DNA of 64,000 nt. Origin: Chloranthus sessilifolius (lineage: Eukaryota; Streptophyta; Magnoliopsida; Chloranthales; Chloranthaceae). Of this stretch, positions 24,530-35,700 are shown one piece after another; within the stretch, counting starts at the first letter, position 1, and each line of letters begins with the position of its first letter. The notes beneath the pieces were generated by a model. The model had not been told where the DNA came from and did not search any database. It saw nothing but the letters and a program-made list of their open reading frames with translations. The position numbers and the translations under genes were made by a program. The stretch lies in NCBI GenBank assembly GCA_021018995.1, contig CM037590.1, positions 67,241,597 to 67,305,596 on the forward strand, read 5' to 3'.

Positions 24530-24796
24530 TCACGTGTAACAACCCTGAAAATCTAGAACACGAACCAACTATTTCGATCTACGTGCTCAGCACGGAAACC
24601 GAGGATGACTTAAAACTTTAAAATTAATACTAGTTAAGATAAGGTTGCACTGTGATTAGATGAGTTCACACGTGTGTTTTCGTTCAAGTCTGAGTTGTGT
24701 AAAGGGTCAATGTGACACCTTGCGCAGTAGAGATTATATTTGTGCTCCACACCGGAACATAAACTAGGGGCAAATTGAAATATCTATTTAGTAACT

Positions 24797-24802
24797 TATA
24801 GG
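24797..24802 (+). promoter_or_regulatory. Probable TATA box, solo family-C LTR
   Basis: TATAGG lies 262 bases after the LTR start, preceded by AACT and followed by AGAAGGAAGG. The homologous position in the other family-C LTR is TATAAG (28412). Confidence 0.45.
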
Positions 24803-25289
24803 AGAAGGAAGGAAGACTTAGAGAGAGAGACCCCCTTCTTCTTCTTCTTCTTCTTCCCACTTGCCCTAGTGCTCCTGTAGGTAAGAACCTGTAGTTAGGT
24901 GGGTTTTCAAGAGGGTTCTTGGAGAAAAGAACAAGGTTAGCAAGATTAAGATGATGGGTTTCCTAAGCTAGGGTAGGTAGAGTTCAATGAGATGAGCTTA
25001 GTCATGGTCTAAGTATGTGTGAAGTCTCTGCATGCTGAACCGAAGCCAAAAGGTTGCTCGTCGGACTCGGATCCGTGATAAACTCCGAGAGCTTGATCCG
25101 AAACCCTCATTCGGATCGATTTGTCGAAACCCCGAGAGGGCCCAAGCAAAGGTGAGTCTGTGTGTTTAAATAGGGGCAAATGAGAAGCCCAGGTAGGTGC
25201 ATTTGATGTGGCGTTAATGGTTGTTGAGAACCATTAATGAGAAATAGAAAAATAGGGTTGGAGATGAACTCCATTAATGACAGAGTTCC

Positions 25290-25920
25290 TGTCATTATTG
25301 ATCAATCAATGAGTGTATTGATCGATCAATGACAAGTGGTGATCGATCAATGAAGACCATTGATCGATCAATCTGTGTAAGACAGAATGGGGGAACAGAA
25401 GCCCCAAAATTATGGAAGTTCAATGCCCGAAGGGCATTGATCGATCAATTTGGGCATTGATCGATCAATCCTGGGCATTGATTGATCAACAAGAGAGTGA
25501 TCGATCAATGACATTTGGTGATCGATCAACATAGGTATTGATCAATCACTGTAGGGTGTTGATTGATCAATGAAGGCATTGATCGATCAATCTGTATAAA
25601 TACTTAATGAGAACAGAAGGTGGGAATTTTTGAAAAAAGGGTTGGTGATCGATCAATGAGGGCATTGATCGATCAACAGGAGGCATTGATCGATCAATCA
25701 AAGTGGTGATCGATCAATTTAAGCTGTGTTAAATGTGAGTAGAAGAGAGGTTATTGATCGATCAATGAGTGTATTGATCGATCAATGATGATAGGTGATC
25801 GATCAATAAGGTGTATTGATCGATCAATTGGCTTGTTGCAGAAGGAGAGCTAAGAGGGTGGTGATCGATCAATGAGAGGTATTGATCGATCAACAAGGGG
25901 TATTGATCGATCAATCACCC
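25290..25920 (+). repeat. ATTGATCGATCAAT palindrome array
   Basis: About 20 copies of GATCGATCAA are spaced 15-25 bases apart over 630 bases. Most are the perfect 14-base palindrome ATTGATCGATCAAT or a version with GTG in front. Spacers are short and loosely repeated (AGGGC, GAGTGT, GACATTTG). A few units are mutated to GATTGATCAA or GATCAATCA. Confidence 0.92.
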
Positions 25921-26958
25921 CTATTTTGTTCTGTTTTGGTTTGTGGGTTAAACACCACCGGACATTGTGCCGGTTAACTTTCTGACATCCCTAACACTTA
26001 AAGGACTATGTTTATGATCTAGGATCAAACCCTGATACCTTGAAAAAGCTTTGGATTTGCTTAGAAGATAAAGTGACCTGAGGTAGGAGAAAACCAACCT
26101 AAACTATTTTTGAGTATGATTTCATGTTTATTTTATATCTGTGCCATGATTCTGTTTTTAACAAACATGTATGCATATCATAAATTCCTGCTATCTTTGA
26201 TTTCTGTTTCTTGATTCGTATTCTGAAACTTGCTTCTGATTCTGCTATCTGATCTGTGAGGTATATACGTATGTGATTTGATGATTTAAACCAGATGATC
26301 CCCACCGACCCGGCGGTATATCCGATGCCTGGCACACTTGTGCACCTGCTTTCAATCCTCGACACAATTGCACTCCATAGATGAGGCATTGTTGCACTTT
26401 CAAAATTATTCATGTGAACGACGATTGGTTGGGGTTTCCTATCGGACATTCCTATTTACTCCGTGCTATATAGTCACGGGAGTTTCTTAAGTTAAATACA
26501 CACAATTTAAGTACTCTGATAATATACTTGCATAACATCTGATTTCTTGCATAAAATCTCAGCTTTTAGTTTGATTCGTCATGATTATACGTTCCTGATT
26601 TGATTTCTGTTATGAGATAGCATGATCTGCATATTCAATTCGTTTAGTTGGAATTCTTCTATTGAGCTATGATGTAGCTCACCCTGTTTTCTAAATCAAT
26701 TTTAGGTTCTGAGGTCAGAGCTTTGCATGTAGAGTGACCTGCATCACCACTGACCGACCGAGGGCGAGGCAGGACGAGGAGATGTATATTCAAAGGACGA
26801 GTTCTATCCGTAGCCTGGGTACTGGTGTCCGATGTACTGTATTTTGTCCTTTTGGATTATTGTGTGCCTGGTGGCCACTTTTATATATATTTTAGTAGGA
26901 TTACTTATTGTATTATTTATGCGCTCTATTCGGAACCACTATCGGGAACCATTGTTTG

Positions 26959-26978
26959 GGTGATGGATGTCCATCACC
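26959..26978 (+). other. Perfect hairpin near the end of the family-C LTR
   Basis: Arms GGTGATGGA and TCCATCACC with a 2-base centre, 245 bases from the LTR end. It is followed by AATGGTTCTTCTTGG. The same hairpin is at 30595-30614, and hairpins of different sequence sit at the matching place in families A and B. Confidence 0.7.
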
Positions 26979-27228
26979 AATGGTTCTTCTTGGTTCCTTT
27001 TTGAGAATGCGTTTTCTTTTGGTTTATATAGAATTAATTGCTTTATAATTATTGTTCTTTATGATTAAATGCATTGATAGATGACTGACTCGATCTACCA
27101 CTGCTGGATGGTGTCTGCTTGGCTTCCGCTTTACGGGCAGACACTTATGATTTGTCCAGGGGATCATCCAGAGTATGATCCTGATGGCACGGATTTCTGG
27201 GTGCAGAAATACGGGCTGTCACATCACG

Positions 27229-28148
27229 TCTCCCTATGAGTTTGAGACCCTTGATTTCACCGTGCTACAACCGATCTTATGCACTTGCAAGAGTACATTT
27301 TAAAACCAATCACATATGCACCACAAGATGTATTGGAAAAGTATAAGTTTATATAAATTAAGGACCAAGAGGGCACCAAAAGACAATATAAAAACCAAAG
27401 GTATGGTGGGAAGTGAACTCACTCTACAAAACAATTGGGTTTCCCCGACGGCTAAAAACTGCCGCTGAAACTACAGAAAACCGCCAGCAGTAGTGGTACC
27501 GGCGGTTTCAAAAGCTGCCCCGAAATGTGCTATCGCTGCATGTTTCCCCCGACAGTTTGTACCTGGAGTACCGGCGGTTCAGGGCCGCCGTCACCTATTC
27601 AAACCGCCACTCCCTTCAGGTAAAGGCCGGCATTCATTGCCATCTCACCAGTGGTCCAAAACTGTCGGGGATGTTTACAATGCCGGCAGTTCTAAACCAC
27701 CACTACGTTACCAGTTGGTGATATTGTGGGTGCCGGTAGCTTGCAACCATCGGTAAGCTAAGCTACCAGCCGGTGGGATTGTGGGTGTCAACAGTTTGAA
27801 ACCGCCGCCGATGACTTTTTTTTTTAATTGCAATACAGGATGTCGGCAATTTAAAATCGCCAGTAAGCTTCTTTTTATTTTTTTTTTGCAGCTCTATTCG
27901 CACCCCACCCTTTACTGAGCATACAAAACTAACCAGCTTGAATAAGGTGAGATTGGTTTTGCATCCCAAAGGATCTTTAGGCCATGTATGCGCCATTAAA
28001 TGATCAGATTTTCCTTCAATGGTACGGTCATGATCTAAAGAGCCGATTGAGAAGAAAACCAATCTCCATCTTATTGAAATCAGTCAAATCGTATATTCCA
28101 TGTTACACGCTCTCTGTAATTAGGTAGGAGCAAATAGAGCTACCCTTT
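27229..28148. repeat. Unassigned DNA with CACTA-like subterminal repeats
   Basis: From about 27440 to 27870 short GC-rich motifs of the type ACCGGCGGTTT, GCCGGCAGTT and CCGCCGATG recur in both orientations in otherwise AT-rich DNA, as in CACTA subterminal regions. The left edge reads CACTCTACAAAACAA (27420-27434), which is near a CACTA terminus. No transposase is present, so it may be the end of a small non-autonomous element. The remainder (27229-27419 and 27870-28148) shows nothing recognisable. Confidence 0.45.
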
Positions 28149-28411
28149 TGTAACAACCCTAAAATCTAGAACACGAACCTAACTGTTTCGATCTACGTGC
28201 CCGGCACAGAAATCGAGATCGATTTAAATTTTAAGAATTTATATTAGTTGAGATTAGGTTACATCATGGTTAGATGAGTTCACATGTGTATTTTCGTTTA
28301 AGTCTGAGTTGTGTAAAGGGTCAACGTAGCACGTTGCGTCGTAGCGACCGTGTTCGTGCTCCACACCGGAACATAACTAGGGGGAAAAATAGAAATATCT
28401 GTTTATTAGCT

Positions 28412-28417
28412 TATAAG
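28412..28417 (+). promoter_or_regulatory. Probable TATA box, family-C LTR
   Basis: TATAAG lies 263 bases after the LTR start, followed by AGAAGGAAGG. Confidence 0.5.
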
Positions 28418-28894
28418 AGAAGGAAGGGAGACCTAGAGGGAGTTCTTCTTCTTTTTCTCCTTCTTCCCCTTGCTTTAGAAGCTGAGAAACCTGTAGCTAG
28501 GTTGATCTGTGAGGGTGTTCTTTGAGAAACGGGGTTAGCGGTACCCGGGGATCCTACATTGTCCGAGATAGAGGATGGAGAGATGAGCTAGGACACTCCA
28601 CACTAGTTTAAGAGTGTGTATGGTCTTGAGGATTGAAAGGAAACTGGGCATCGACTTATCCGAGCCGTAGCGACGACAAACTCTGAAAGCTAGATCCGAA
28701 ACCCTCATTCGAATCGATTTTCCGAAACCCCGTAAGGGCCTGAACAAAGGTGAGTTTGTATGTTTAAATAGGGGCAAATGAGATGCCCAAGTAGGTGCAT
28801 AGATGTGGTGTTAATGGTTGATGAGAACCATTAATGAAAAGTGGATTAAAATAGGGTTGGAGATGAACTCCATTAATGACAGAGTTTCTGTCAT

Positions 28895-29560
28895 TATTGA
28901 TCGATCAACAAAGGTGGTGATCGATCAATAACAGTGGTGATCGATCAATGAAGACCATTGATCGATCAATCTATATAGGACAGAATGGGAGAACAGTGAA
29001 CCCAAAATGTGAGAAGTTCAATGCCCGAAGGGCATTGATCGATCAATGAGGGCATTGATCGATCAATGAGGGCATTGATCGATCAATGAGGGCATTGATC
29101 GATCAATGAGAGCATTGATCGATCAATAATAGTGGTGATCGATCAATGACATTTGGTGATCGATCAACAAGGGGTATTGATCGCATCATGAGGCATTGAT
29201 CGATCAATCTGTATAAGAAGTTAATGAGAACAGAAGGTGTGAATTTTTGAGATGAGGTTGGTGATTGATCAATGAGGGCATTGATCGATCAACAGGGAGC
29301 ATTTATCGATCAACAAAGGTGGTGATCGATCAATTTAAACTGTATAGAAGAGTGTAGAAGAGAGGTTATTGATCGATCAATGAGTGTATTGATCGATCAA
29401 TGATGATAGGTGATCGATCAATAAGGTGTATTGATCGATCAATTGGGTTGTTGTAAGGTGAGAACTCAGAGGGTGGTGATCGATCAATGAGAGGTATTGA
29501 TCGATCAACAAGGGGTATTGATCGATCAATGAGAGTGGTGATCGATCAATCACCCCTGTT
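28895..29560 (+). repeat. ATTGATCGATCAAT palindrome array, second copy
   Basis: More than 20 units of the same palindrome as at 25290-25920. Unit order is similar at the two ends but differs in the middle, where near-identical 20-base units have multiplied. One unit is broken (GATCGCATCATG near 29181). Confidence 0.92.
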
Positions 29561-30858
29561 TTGGTTCTGTTTTGGTTTTGTGGATTAAACACCACCGGAC
29601 ATTGTGTCGGTTAACTTCTGGCATCCCTAACATTTAAAGTACTATGTTTATGGTCTAGGATCAAACCCTGACACATTGAAAAGGCTTTGGATTTGCTTAG
29701 AAGATAAATTGACCTGAGGTAGGGGAAAACCAACCTAAACTATTTTTGAGTATGATTCCATGTTTATCTCATATCTATGCCCTGATTTCTGCTTTTACCA
29801 AACATGTATGCATATCTTGATTCCTGCAATTTTGATTTCTGTTTCCTGATTCGCATTCTGAAAACTTGCTTCTGATTCTGTTATCTGATCTATGAGGTGT
29901 ATACGTATGTGATTTGATGATTTAAACCAGATGATCCCCACCGACCCGGCGGTATATCCGATGCCTGGCACACTTGTGCACCTGCTTGTAATCCTCGGTG
30001 CAATTGCACTCCATAGATGAGGCATTGTTGCACTTTCACAATTGTTCATGTGAACGACGATTGGTTGGGGTTTCCTATCGGACATTCCTGTCTACTCCGT
30101 GCTATATAGTCACGGGAGTTTCTTAAGTTAAATATACACAATTTAAGCTTTCTGATAATATATTTGCATCACATCTGATTCTTGCATAAAAGCTCAGTAT
30201 TTGATTTGATTCGTCATGATTATACGTTTCCTGATTTGATTTCTGTTATGAGTTAGCATGATTTACATATTCAATTCGTTTAGTTGGAAATTCTTCTATT
30301 GAGCTAGGATGTAGCTCACCCTGTGTTCTAAATAAATTTTAGGTTCTGAGGTCGCTGCTCCGTACGCATGAGAGTGACCTGCATCACTACCGATCCGAGG
30401 CCGAAGAGGAGGAGACAGACGTTCAGGCGGACGAGTTCTATCCGTAGCCTGGGTACTAGAGTCTGTTATATTGTATTTTGTATATTTTTGGGATTACTGT
30501 GTGCCTGGTGGCCACTTTTATGTACAGTTTTGTAGGATCATTATTATATCATTTAGGCATTCTATTCGGAACCACTATCGGGAACCATTGTTTGGGTGAT
30601 GGATGTCCATCACCAATGGTTCTTCTTGGTTCCTTTTTGAGAATGCATTTTCTTTGTTTTATATAGAATTAATTGTTTTATAATTATCGTTCTTTATGAT
30701 TAAATGTTTGATAAATTACTGACTCGACCTACCGCTGCCGGGTGGTGTTTGCTTGGCTTCCGCTTTTCGGGCAGACACTTATGATTTGTCCCGGGGATCA
30801 TCCAGAGTATGATCCTAATGGCACGGATTTCTGGGTGCAGAAATTCGGGCTGTTACAG

Positions 30859-30872
30859 TTGGTATCAAAGCC
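30859..30872 (+). other. Primer binding site, family C
   Basis: TTGGTATCAAAGCC begins one base after the LTR end. It matches the initiator-methionine tRNA complement except for one base (A for G), and fixes the element's orientation as plus. Confidence 0.85.
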
Positions 30873-30963
30873 TAGACGCTAGGTTGAACTACGGGTTCAG
30901 GTTGGATTGTTTTCACAATCTATGTACTGATCAATGTTGTTGTTTTCACAATGACAGACCAGT

Positions 30964-32215
30964 ATGGGCCCTAAGTTCAGAGGAGGGCACGGCAGAGGTA
31001 GAACAGGTCAGAGAGAGATTCCTCTGAGGGATGTACCCGAGGTCATAGGCTCGTCGAGGGGCTTGGAGTTCCTCTCACAAGCAAATGCGGTTCCATTGGG
31101 ACCCAGAGGAGGTAGAAGGAGAAATGAAGAGAGGATGGAGCAGGTGTTGGAAGCATTAGCTACCAACGTCAGCCAGACAACCGCTTAGCTCAACAGTGAC
31201 TAGACCACCCCATCACCGTGGATTTATGAGTTTAGGAGAATGAGACCTCCTAACTTCTCAGGTCAAACGGATCCCATTGAGGCAGAAGGGTGGATAGAAG
31301 AGATGGAGAAGCTCTTTGAAGTGTTACAGTGCAGCGACGTAGAGAAAGTGCGTTGGGCCACTTTCAAACTGGATGGTGACGCCGGACCTTGGTGGAAGTC
31401 GGTGTCACAAAATAGACAGAGAGAGTTTCCTCACACTCCTTGGACATGGGAGGAGTTTACGGAGGTGTTTTATCACAAATGCTTCCCGAAAATTGTGAGG
31501 CATCAATGGGAGGTGAAATTCATAGAGTTGAAGCAAGGCGCCATGTCAGTGAGAAACTATGGAGCAGAGTTTGATAGGTTGGCTAGGTTCGCACCTCAAC
31601 ATGTAGCCACGGAGTTGATGAGAGCAAAGAAATTCCAACTTGGCCTGAGACAAAATTTACAGAAAGACGTCGCCATGTGGGAAATGGAGACTTACGAGGG
31701 AGTCATGGCCAAGGCTCTTATAGCTAAAGAAGAGAACCAGAAACAATTCTCTTGGAGGGATAAGCAGGTGAGAGAGAGACCATTCCAAGGGCAATCTCAG
31801 GATACAGAGCAGAACAAGAGGGCTAGATTTTCCAGACCTCTGAGATACCCTACGCACTCTCGACCGGCGATTTCTTCAGGACCGAGTTCATATCAGAGAG
31901 CAGCAGCGCCTACATCTTCCAGATCATTTCGACCAGCTGGATCTTCTGGTAGCGGGGCCTCAGTGACTCAGGGACCTTCAAGAGTCTCGTCCTTCACTCC
32001 GGCCGCGATATGTGCAAAGTGTGGGAAACCACACAAGGATGAGGGCAGGAGAGAGACAGGGCATGCTTGTGTGGCAAGATGGGTCACTTGGTTAGGAATT
32101 GCCCCGAGGAGAGCAAGGAGCGTCGTGATCGGTATCTACCCAAAGATCACCGACCCAAAGGGTTCACGGCCGAGCTTATGCCGTCACCGCCACCGATGCT
32201 CTGACATCAAATGAC
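30964..32215 (+). pseudogene. Family-C gag
   Basis: Gag starts at 30964 (MGPKFRGGHGRGR). A stop at 31186 ends the first 74 codons, and the capsid region continues in frame from 31240 for 324 codons. It includes EAEGWIEEMEKLFEVLQCSD, WATFKLDGDAGPWWKSV and a conserved FIELKQG. Near 32040 a frameshift puts the zinc knuckle out of frame, and the knuckle reads CLCGKMGHLVRNC, with one residue fewer between the first two cysteines than the usual CX2CX4HX4C. It resembles family-B Gag more closely than family A. Confidence 0.87.
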
Positions 32216-32375
32216 GTCATTCAAGGTATGATTAGAATTCAAGAGATGTGGTGTTGTTTAACATGATGAATTGGAAAGATTAAAAATATTGAATTTAATT
32301 GATTTATTTTGATTATAATAGTACACATAAACCTACACATCTAAAACGTTAAAGTAATGTTGATATTGGTATGTA

Positions 32376-32683
32376 GGTAAGCTGAAACTGTATAGGAGTT
32401 GCGATATTTGCTTCCATAGAGCACGAGCCCTGATAGACCTAGGCTCCACACATTCTTTCGTACGGCCTCAATTTACAAAGGAATTGAGTGCCACTCCAGA
32501 ACAACTAGATTTTATCCTGACAGTGTCAATTCCCACGGGTAGTGCAGTGAATGCACTCACCGTGTGTAAATCAGTGGTAGTGGCAGTAGATGATCATGAG
32601 ACATGGGCAGATTTGATTCTGTTAGATATGAAAGGATTTGACATCATTTTGGGAATGGACTGGTTATCTGCTTACCACGCAAT
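32376..32683 (+). pseudogene. Family-C protease, N-terminal part
   Basis: The retropepsin region carries ALIDLGSTHSF in place of the LIDPGSTHSF seen in the other families, so the usual D-P-G-S reads D-L-G-S. It then runs through DHETWADL and FDIILGMDWLSAYHA. The frame then enters an AT/AC microsatellite (32684-32706) and the CACTA end, so the last part of the domain, the linker and RT are missing. Confidence 0.82.
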
Positions 32684-32706
32684 GCATATATATATATATA
32701 CACACA
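32684..32706. repeat. TA/CA microsatellite at the CACTA boundary
   Basis: ATATATATA followed by CACACA abuts the CACTA terminus. It hides the 3-bp target duplication expected there. Confidence 0.7.
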
Positions 32707-32760
32707 CACTACAACAAATATAGCATACACCGACGGCTGAAATTTAGAAGCCGTCGGTGT
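32707..32760 (+). repeat. CACTA left terminus with foldback
   Basis: CACTACAACAAATATAGC is the terminal inverted repeat. At 32728-32757 arms ACACCGACGGCT and AGCCGTCGGTGT fold around a short centre. Such subterminal motifs bind the element's own proteins in the En/Spm family. Confidence 0.85.
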
Positions 32761-35700
32761 AGGGGAAGATTTGGGCCAAACCCCGAGAGCCAACCCGGCC
32801 ACTCCACTTAACGCCCATGACCCACTTAGTCAGGCCATATATAAATCAATTTTTTCTCCTTCACACGAACTCCCTTCTCACGAACTCAAACCCTTCTCCC
32901 TTTTCCCGAACTCCCCTCTGAAACCCTAGCTAGCTTCTCTCCTCCTCCGCCGCTCCCATCGAAACCCCCAAACTAAGCCCTAATCCTGCCAGGATCAGAG
33001 TTTATGTAATCTCCAGGCGATTCAAGTACCTTAGGCCTTTCTTTTGCTTATCGCGTGTTTTGTTTTCGATCAAGAGTTGGGCGGTGGAAATCGGTGCAGA
33101 TTCAGCTCGCTAGGGTTCCTTGGACTGTTATCATGCTAGCGCTCGTCAATTACAGCGGTAAGGTTTCATTTTTTGTGTTTATTTTCAGTTTTTGATCTAA
33201 ATGATCTTTGTTTTGGGGTTTTATTTTGATATGGGATTAGATCTCTGTGTTTTGGTTATGGATTTATTCGTGATCTCTGTGTTTTGGTTATGGATTTATT
33301 GCAGATGGTGAAAAGAAGTGATGAAACCGATAGATCGAATAGTTGTAGAGAACGAAGTTGCTTTTAGAACTGGATTCTCTGGTTGCAGCTTCTTCCGCCG
33401 ATCGATCGCTTCAATCCTCTAAAATATCTCCCCGATCTCATCCTCGTTAATATCTTTTGAATCTCACTGTTTTCTCGTTTCCTTTTGATTTGTTGTGTTA
33501 GGGTTTTTATGAAAATTCACTCTGTTGATGCAAGGTTATTGGGGAAGAAATCGAGCTTAAAGCAGTAAGATCTCAGTATTTTCAAAGGAACATACTAAGA
33601 AAATATACGATTGCGACGAAGAATTAAAACTACTCGTTTAGTCTTAGATCTGAAAAGTAATGATTTTTTGGTGAAATTTGATAAATCTGGAAATCGTTGG
33701 GGTAGTTCTTGACCGATTGCAAGTGTGAAATTGAGGTAATTTAAAGTTTGGACAGATGATTGTAGTTTCAGATTTCGTGAATGTTGTAGAATTGATGCAC
33801 ATAAATTTTTTTAATTATATTTTTTGATTCAATAACATAATTTTTCTAAGTGCACCATCTTTTGAGATTTGTCAACCCCTTAATTCTGTTTTTATGTGTG
33901 TGTTAAGAAAAGGTGAGAAGCACATAGCAACTCTCTTTTTTGAACTAGTGACACAAATCATTTATAGATCCTCACACGAAATCCAAATGCAGTGCTTAAA
34001 TATCCAAATAGGATATTTGTATCTCTAAACATTTGAAATTCCTGAATTTGATATTCGTTCCTAAATGCATCCATATAGTTGTTTTGGATAACAAGCTAAT
34101 TCCCAGTGTACCTATATTGACCTTAACTTTCCATTTTAGCTCATTTACATGTCTACTATAGCTTGAAAAACACAACATATAAATCAATGATGATGGGACT
34201 TGCCTATAATGTCCAGGCCATGGGCAGTCAATCCATCACCATGGGGCGCGCCCATCTTCATGAATTCCAGTTCACCAACTCTCGAAGACTATTTTTACCA
34301 CTGAATTACAGAGCAAACAACAGCATTAGAGAGTAGTTGGACCTCACACTGAATTTCAAAGCAAATTACCGCATTAGAGGCAAATTAAATAGTTAGATCA
34401 GTTGCTCTTCTGATAATTGAGAACACCTTAATCAAATCGTGCATTTTGGGTAGGTTTATGACACATGGGATCAGAATCCCAGTATACAAGCTGAAGCATC
34501 CCCGATGAACGGAGAACACCTTAATCAAATCATCCAGTTCAGAACTTCTGCAAAAGAAAAAAAAAAAGAGGACAAAAGAACTTGGGCAAAAAAAATTGCT
34601 CAATAAATGGAACTAGTAAAGCAGGCCATTAAGATGAGGTATGTTATTTGAGTCGCTAACGGTAACTCTTGTTTGCCATTGATCACATTGAATGAGAGGT
34701 AGGGTTAGGTCCAACTGGTTGAATCAGTGCTGGAGAATTAAGGTTTAGAGAATTAGCTAGGTTGGAATGAGGCATGATCAAAAAACTAATTCATATCACT
34801 TTGATTTTGGTTGCTATGATACAGTCATTAGACTTTTATTGCTGCTGTTGCTGAATGTTTATTTACTGCTAAATCTGAATAGATGATCTGCACTAGCGCT
34901 GTTTGGTGATTTTAATCTTTTGCTAGCCTGCTATTAGTTTATTCATATACTGCTCTCCTATAATAGAGAGGTGGTTCTTGGTAGTTCTTTCTTGGAGATT
35001 AAGAAGTTTATTCATATATATTTTGCTGAGCACAATTTGGGACTTGGAGATTAAGAAGTTTCAGTGCCTGAAGACTTTGATGCATACTACCCATAGGCAT
35101 CAGGTTAACGTAAAAGCCATAGAATTCAGCTAGCATCAATTGAAGTCCAAGGGGTTGCTGCACATTTGGCGGCAAGCTTGGGCATATTCGGAGAAAAAAA
35201 AAACAGGTAGAAATTGGAGAAAACTAAAAGAAAAGTTACAAAAAGATATTAAATAAAAAAAGTAGAAAAATAAATTAGGAGAGTTAATCTACAATTGGTG
35301 TCCACCCATCAAAAGCATTAAAGCAGTCCACGAATATGTGTGACTGCGTGACGTGCAGGGACCGTTATGTCCACCTATGATGGGTGGAAAATCATTCTAG
35401 ATTAACTCTTTTTTATAAGTGGTGCCTAAAAGGTAAGATTTCTACCAAGTGTTTATTTTGGATCTTCTAAGAGAGGCTCGCTTTCAAATTGGATTTGCAA
35501 AGAAAATTAGAAAGAACAAGGGAAGGGAAATTGGATGAAAGGGCCCCCTTCCCTCCTTCATTTGCTGTCAACTTTAGCATTCCACGGTAAGTCAAAGACG
35601 GGGTATTAGGAAAAAGGCCGTCAAATGGTGAGAGAAGCCTTCTTTGGAGATTAATGGCCGACGTGTATGTTGGAACGGGAAATTATAAATGACAGGTGTG

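Larger units (their letters stand above)
24535..27223 (+). repeat. Solo family-C LTR
   Basis: TGTAACAACC to GGCTGTCACA, 2689 bases, flanked by TCACG on both sides (24530-24534 and 27224-27228), a perfect target duplication with no internal region. It aligns end to end with the 5' LTR at 28149-30857. It contains a (CTT)n run near 24836-24856, the palindrome array at 25290-25920, and a hairpin at 26959-26978. Confidence 0.92.
28149..30857 (+). repeat. Family-C 5' LTR
   Basis: TGTAACAACC to GGCTGTTACA, 2709 bases, followed at once by the primer site. The palindrome array is at 28895-29560 and includes several successive units of the form GAGGGCATTGATCGATCAAT (29035-29110) that the solo LTR lacks. 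TATA box at 28412 and hairpin at 30595-30614. Confidence 0.92.
28149..32706 (+). mobile_element. Family-C Ty3/gypsy element, 5' half
   Basis: Complete 5' LTR, primer site, gag and the N-terminal part of the protease on the plus strand. The element is interrupted inside the protease at about 32683 by a dinucleotide repeat and a CACTA transposon starting at 32707. No reverse transcriptase, integrase or 3' LTR of this element appears later in the window. It belongs to the same broad chromovirus group as families A and B, judged from Gag similarity. Confidence 0.88.

Noticed and set aside
25290-25920. Regularly spaced short repeats that might suggest a CRISPR array
   Set aside because: The repeats are palindromic 10-14-mers with 5-15 base, partly repeated spacers inside a plant LTR, with no cas genes and clear eukaryotic context.
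27493-27756. Overlapping plus-strand ORFs in the GC-rich repeat
   Set aside because: Two frames are open at once over a repeat of GCCGG/CCGCC motifs. No domain is visible.
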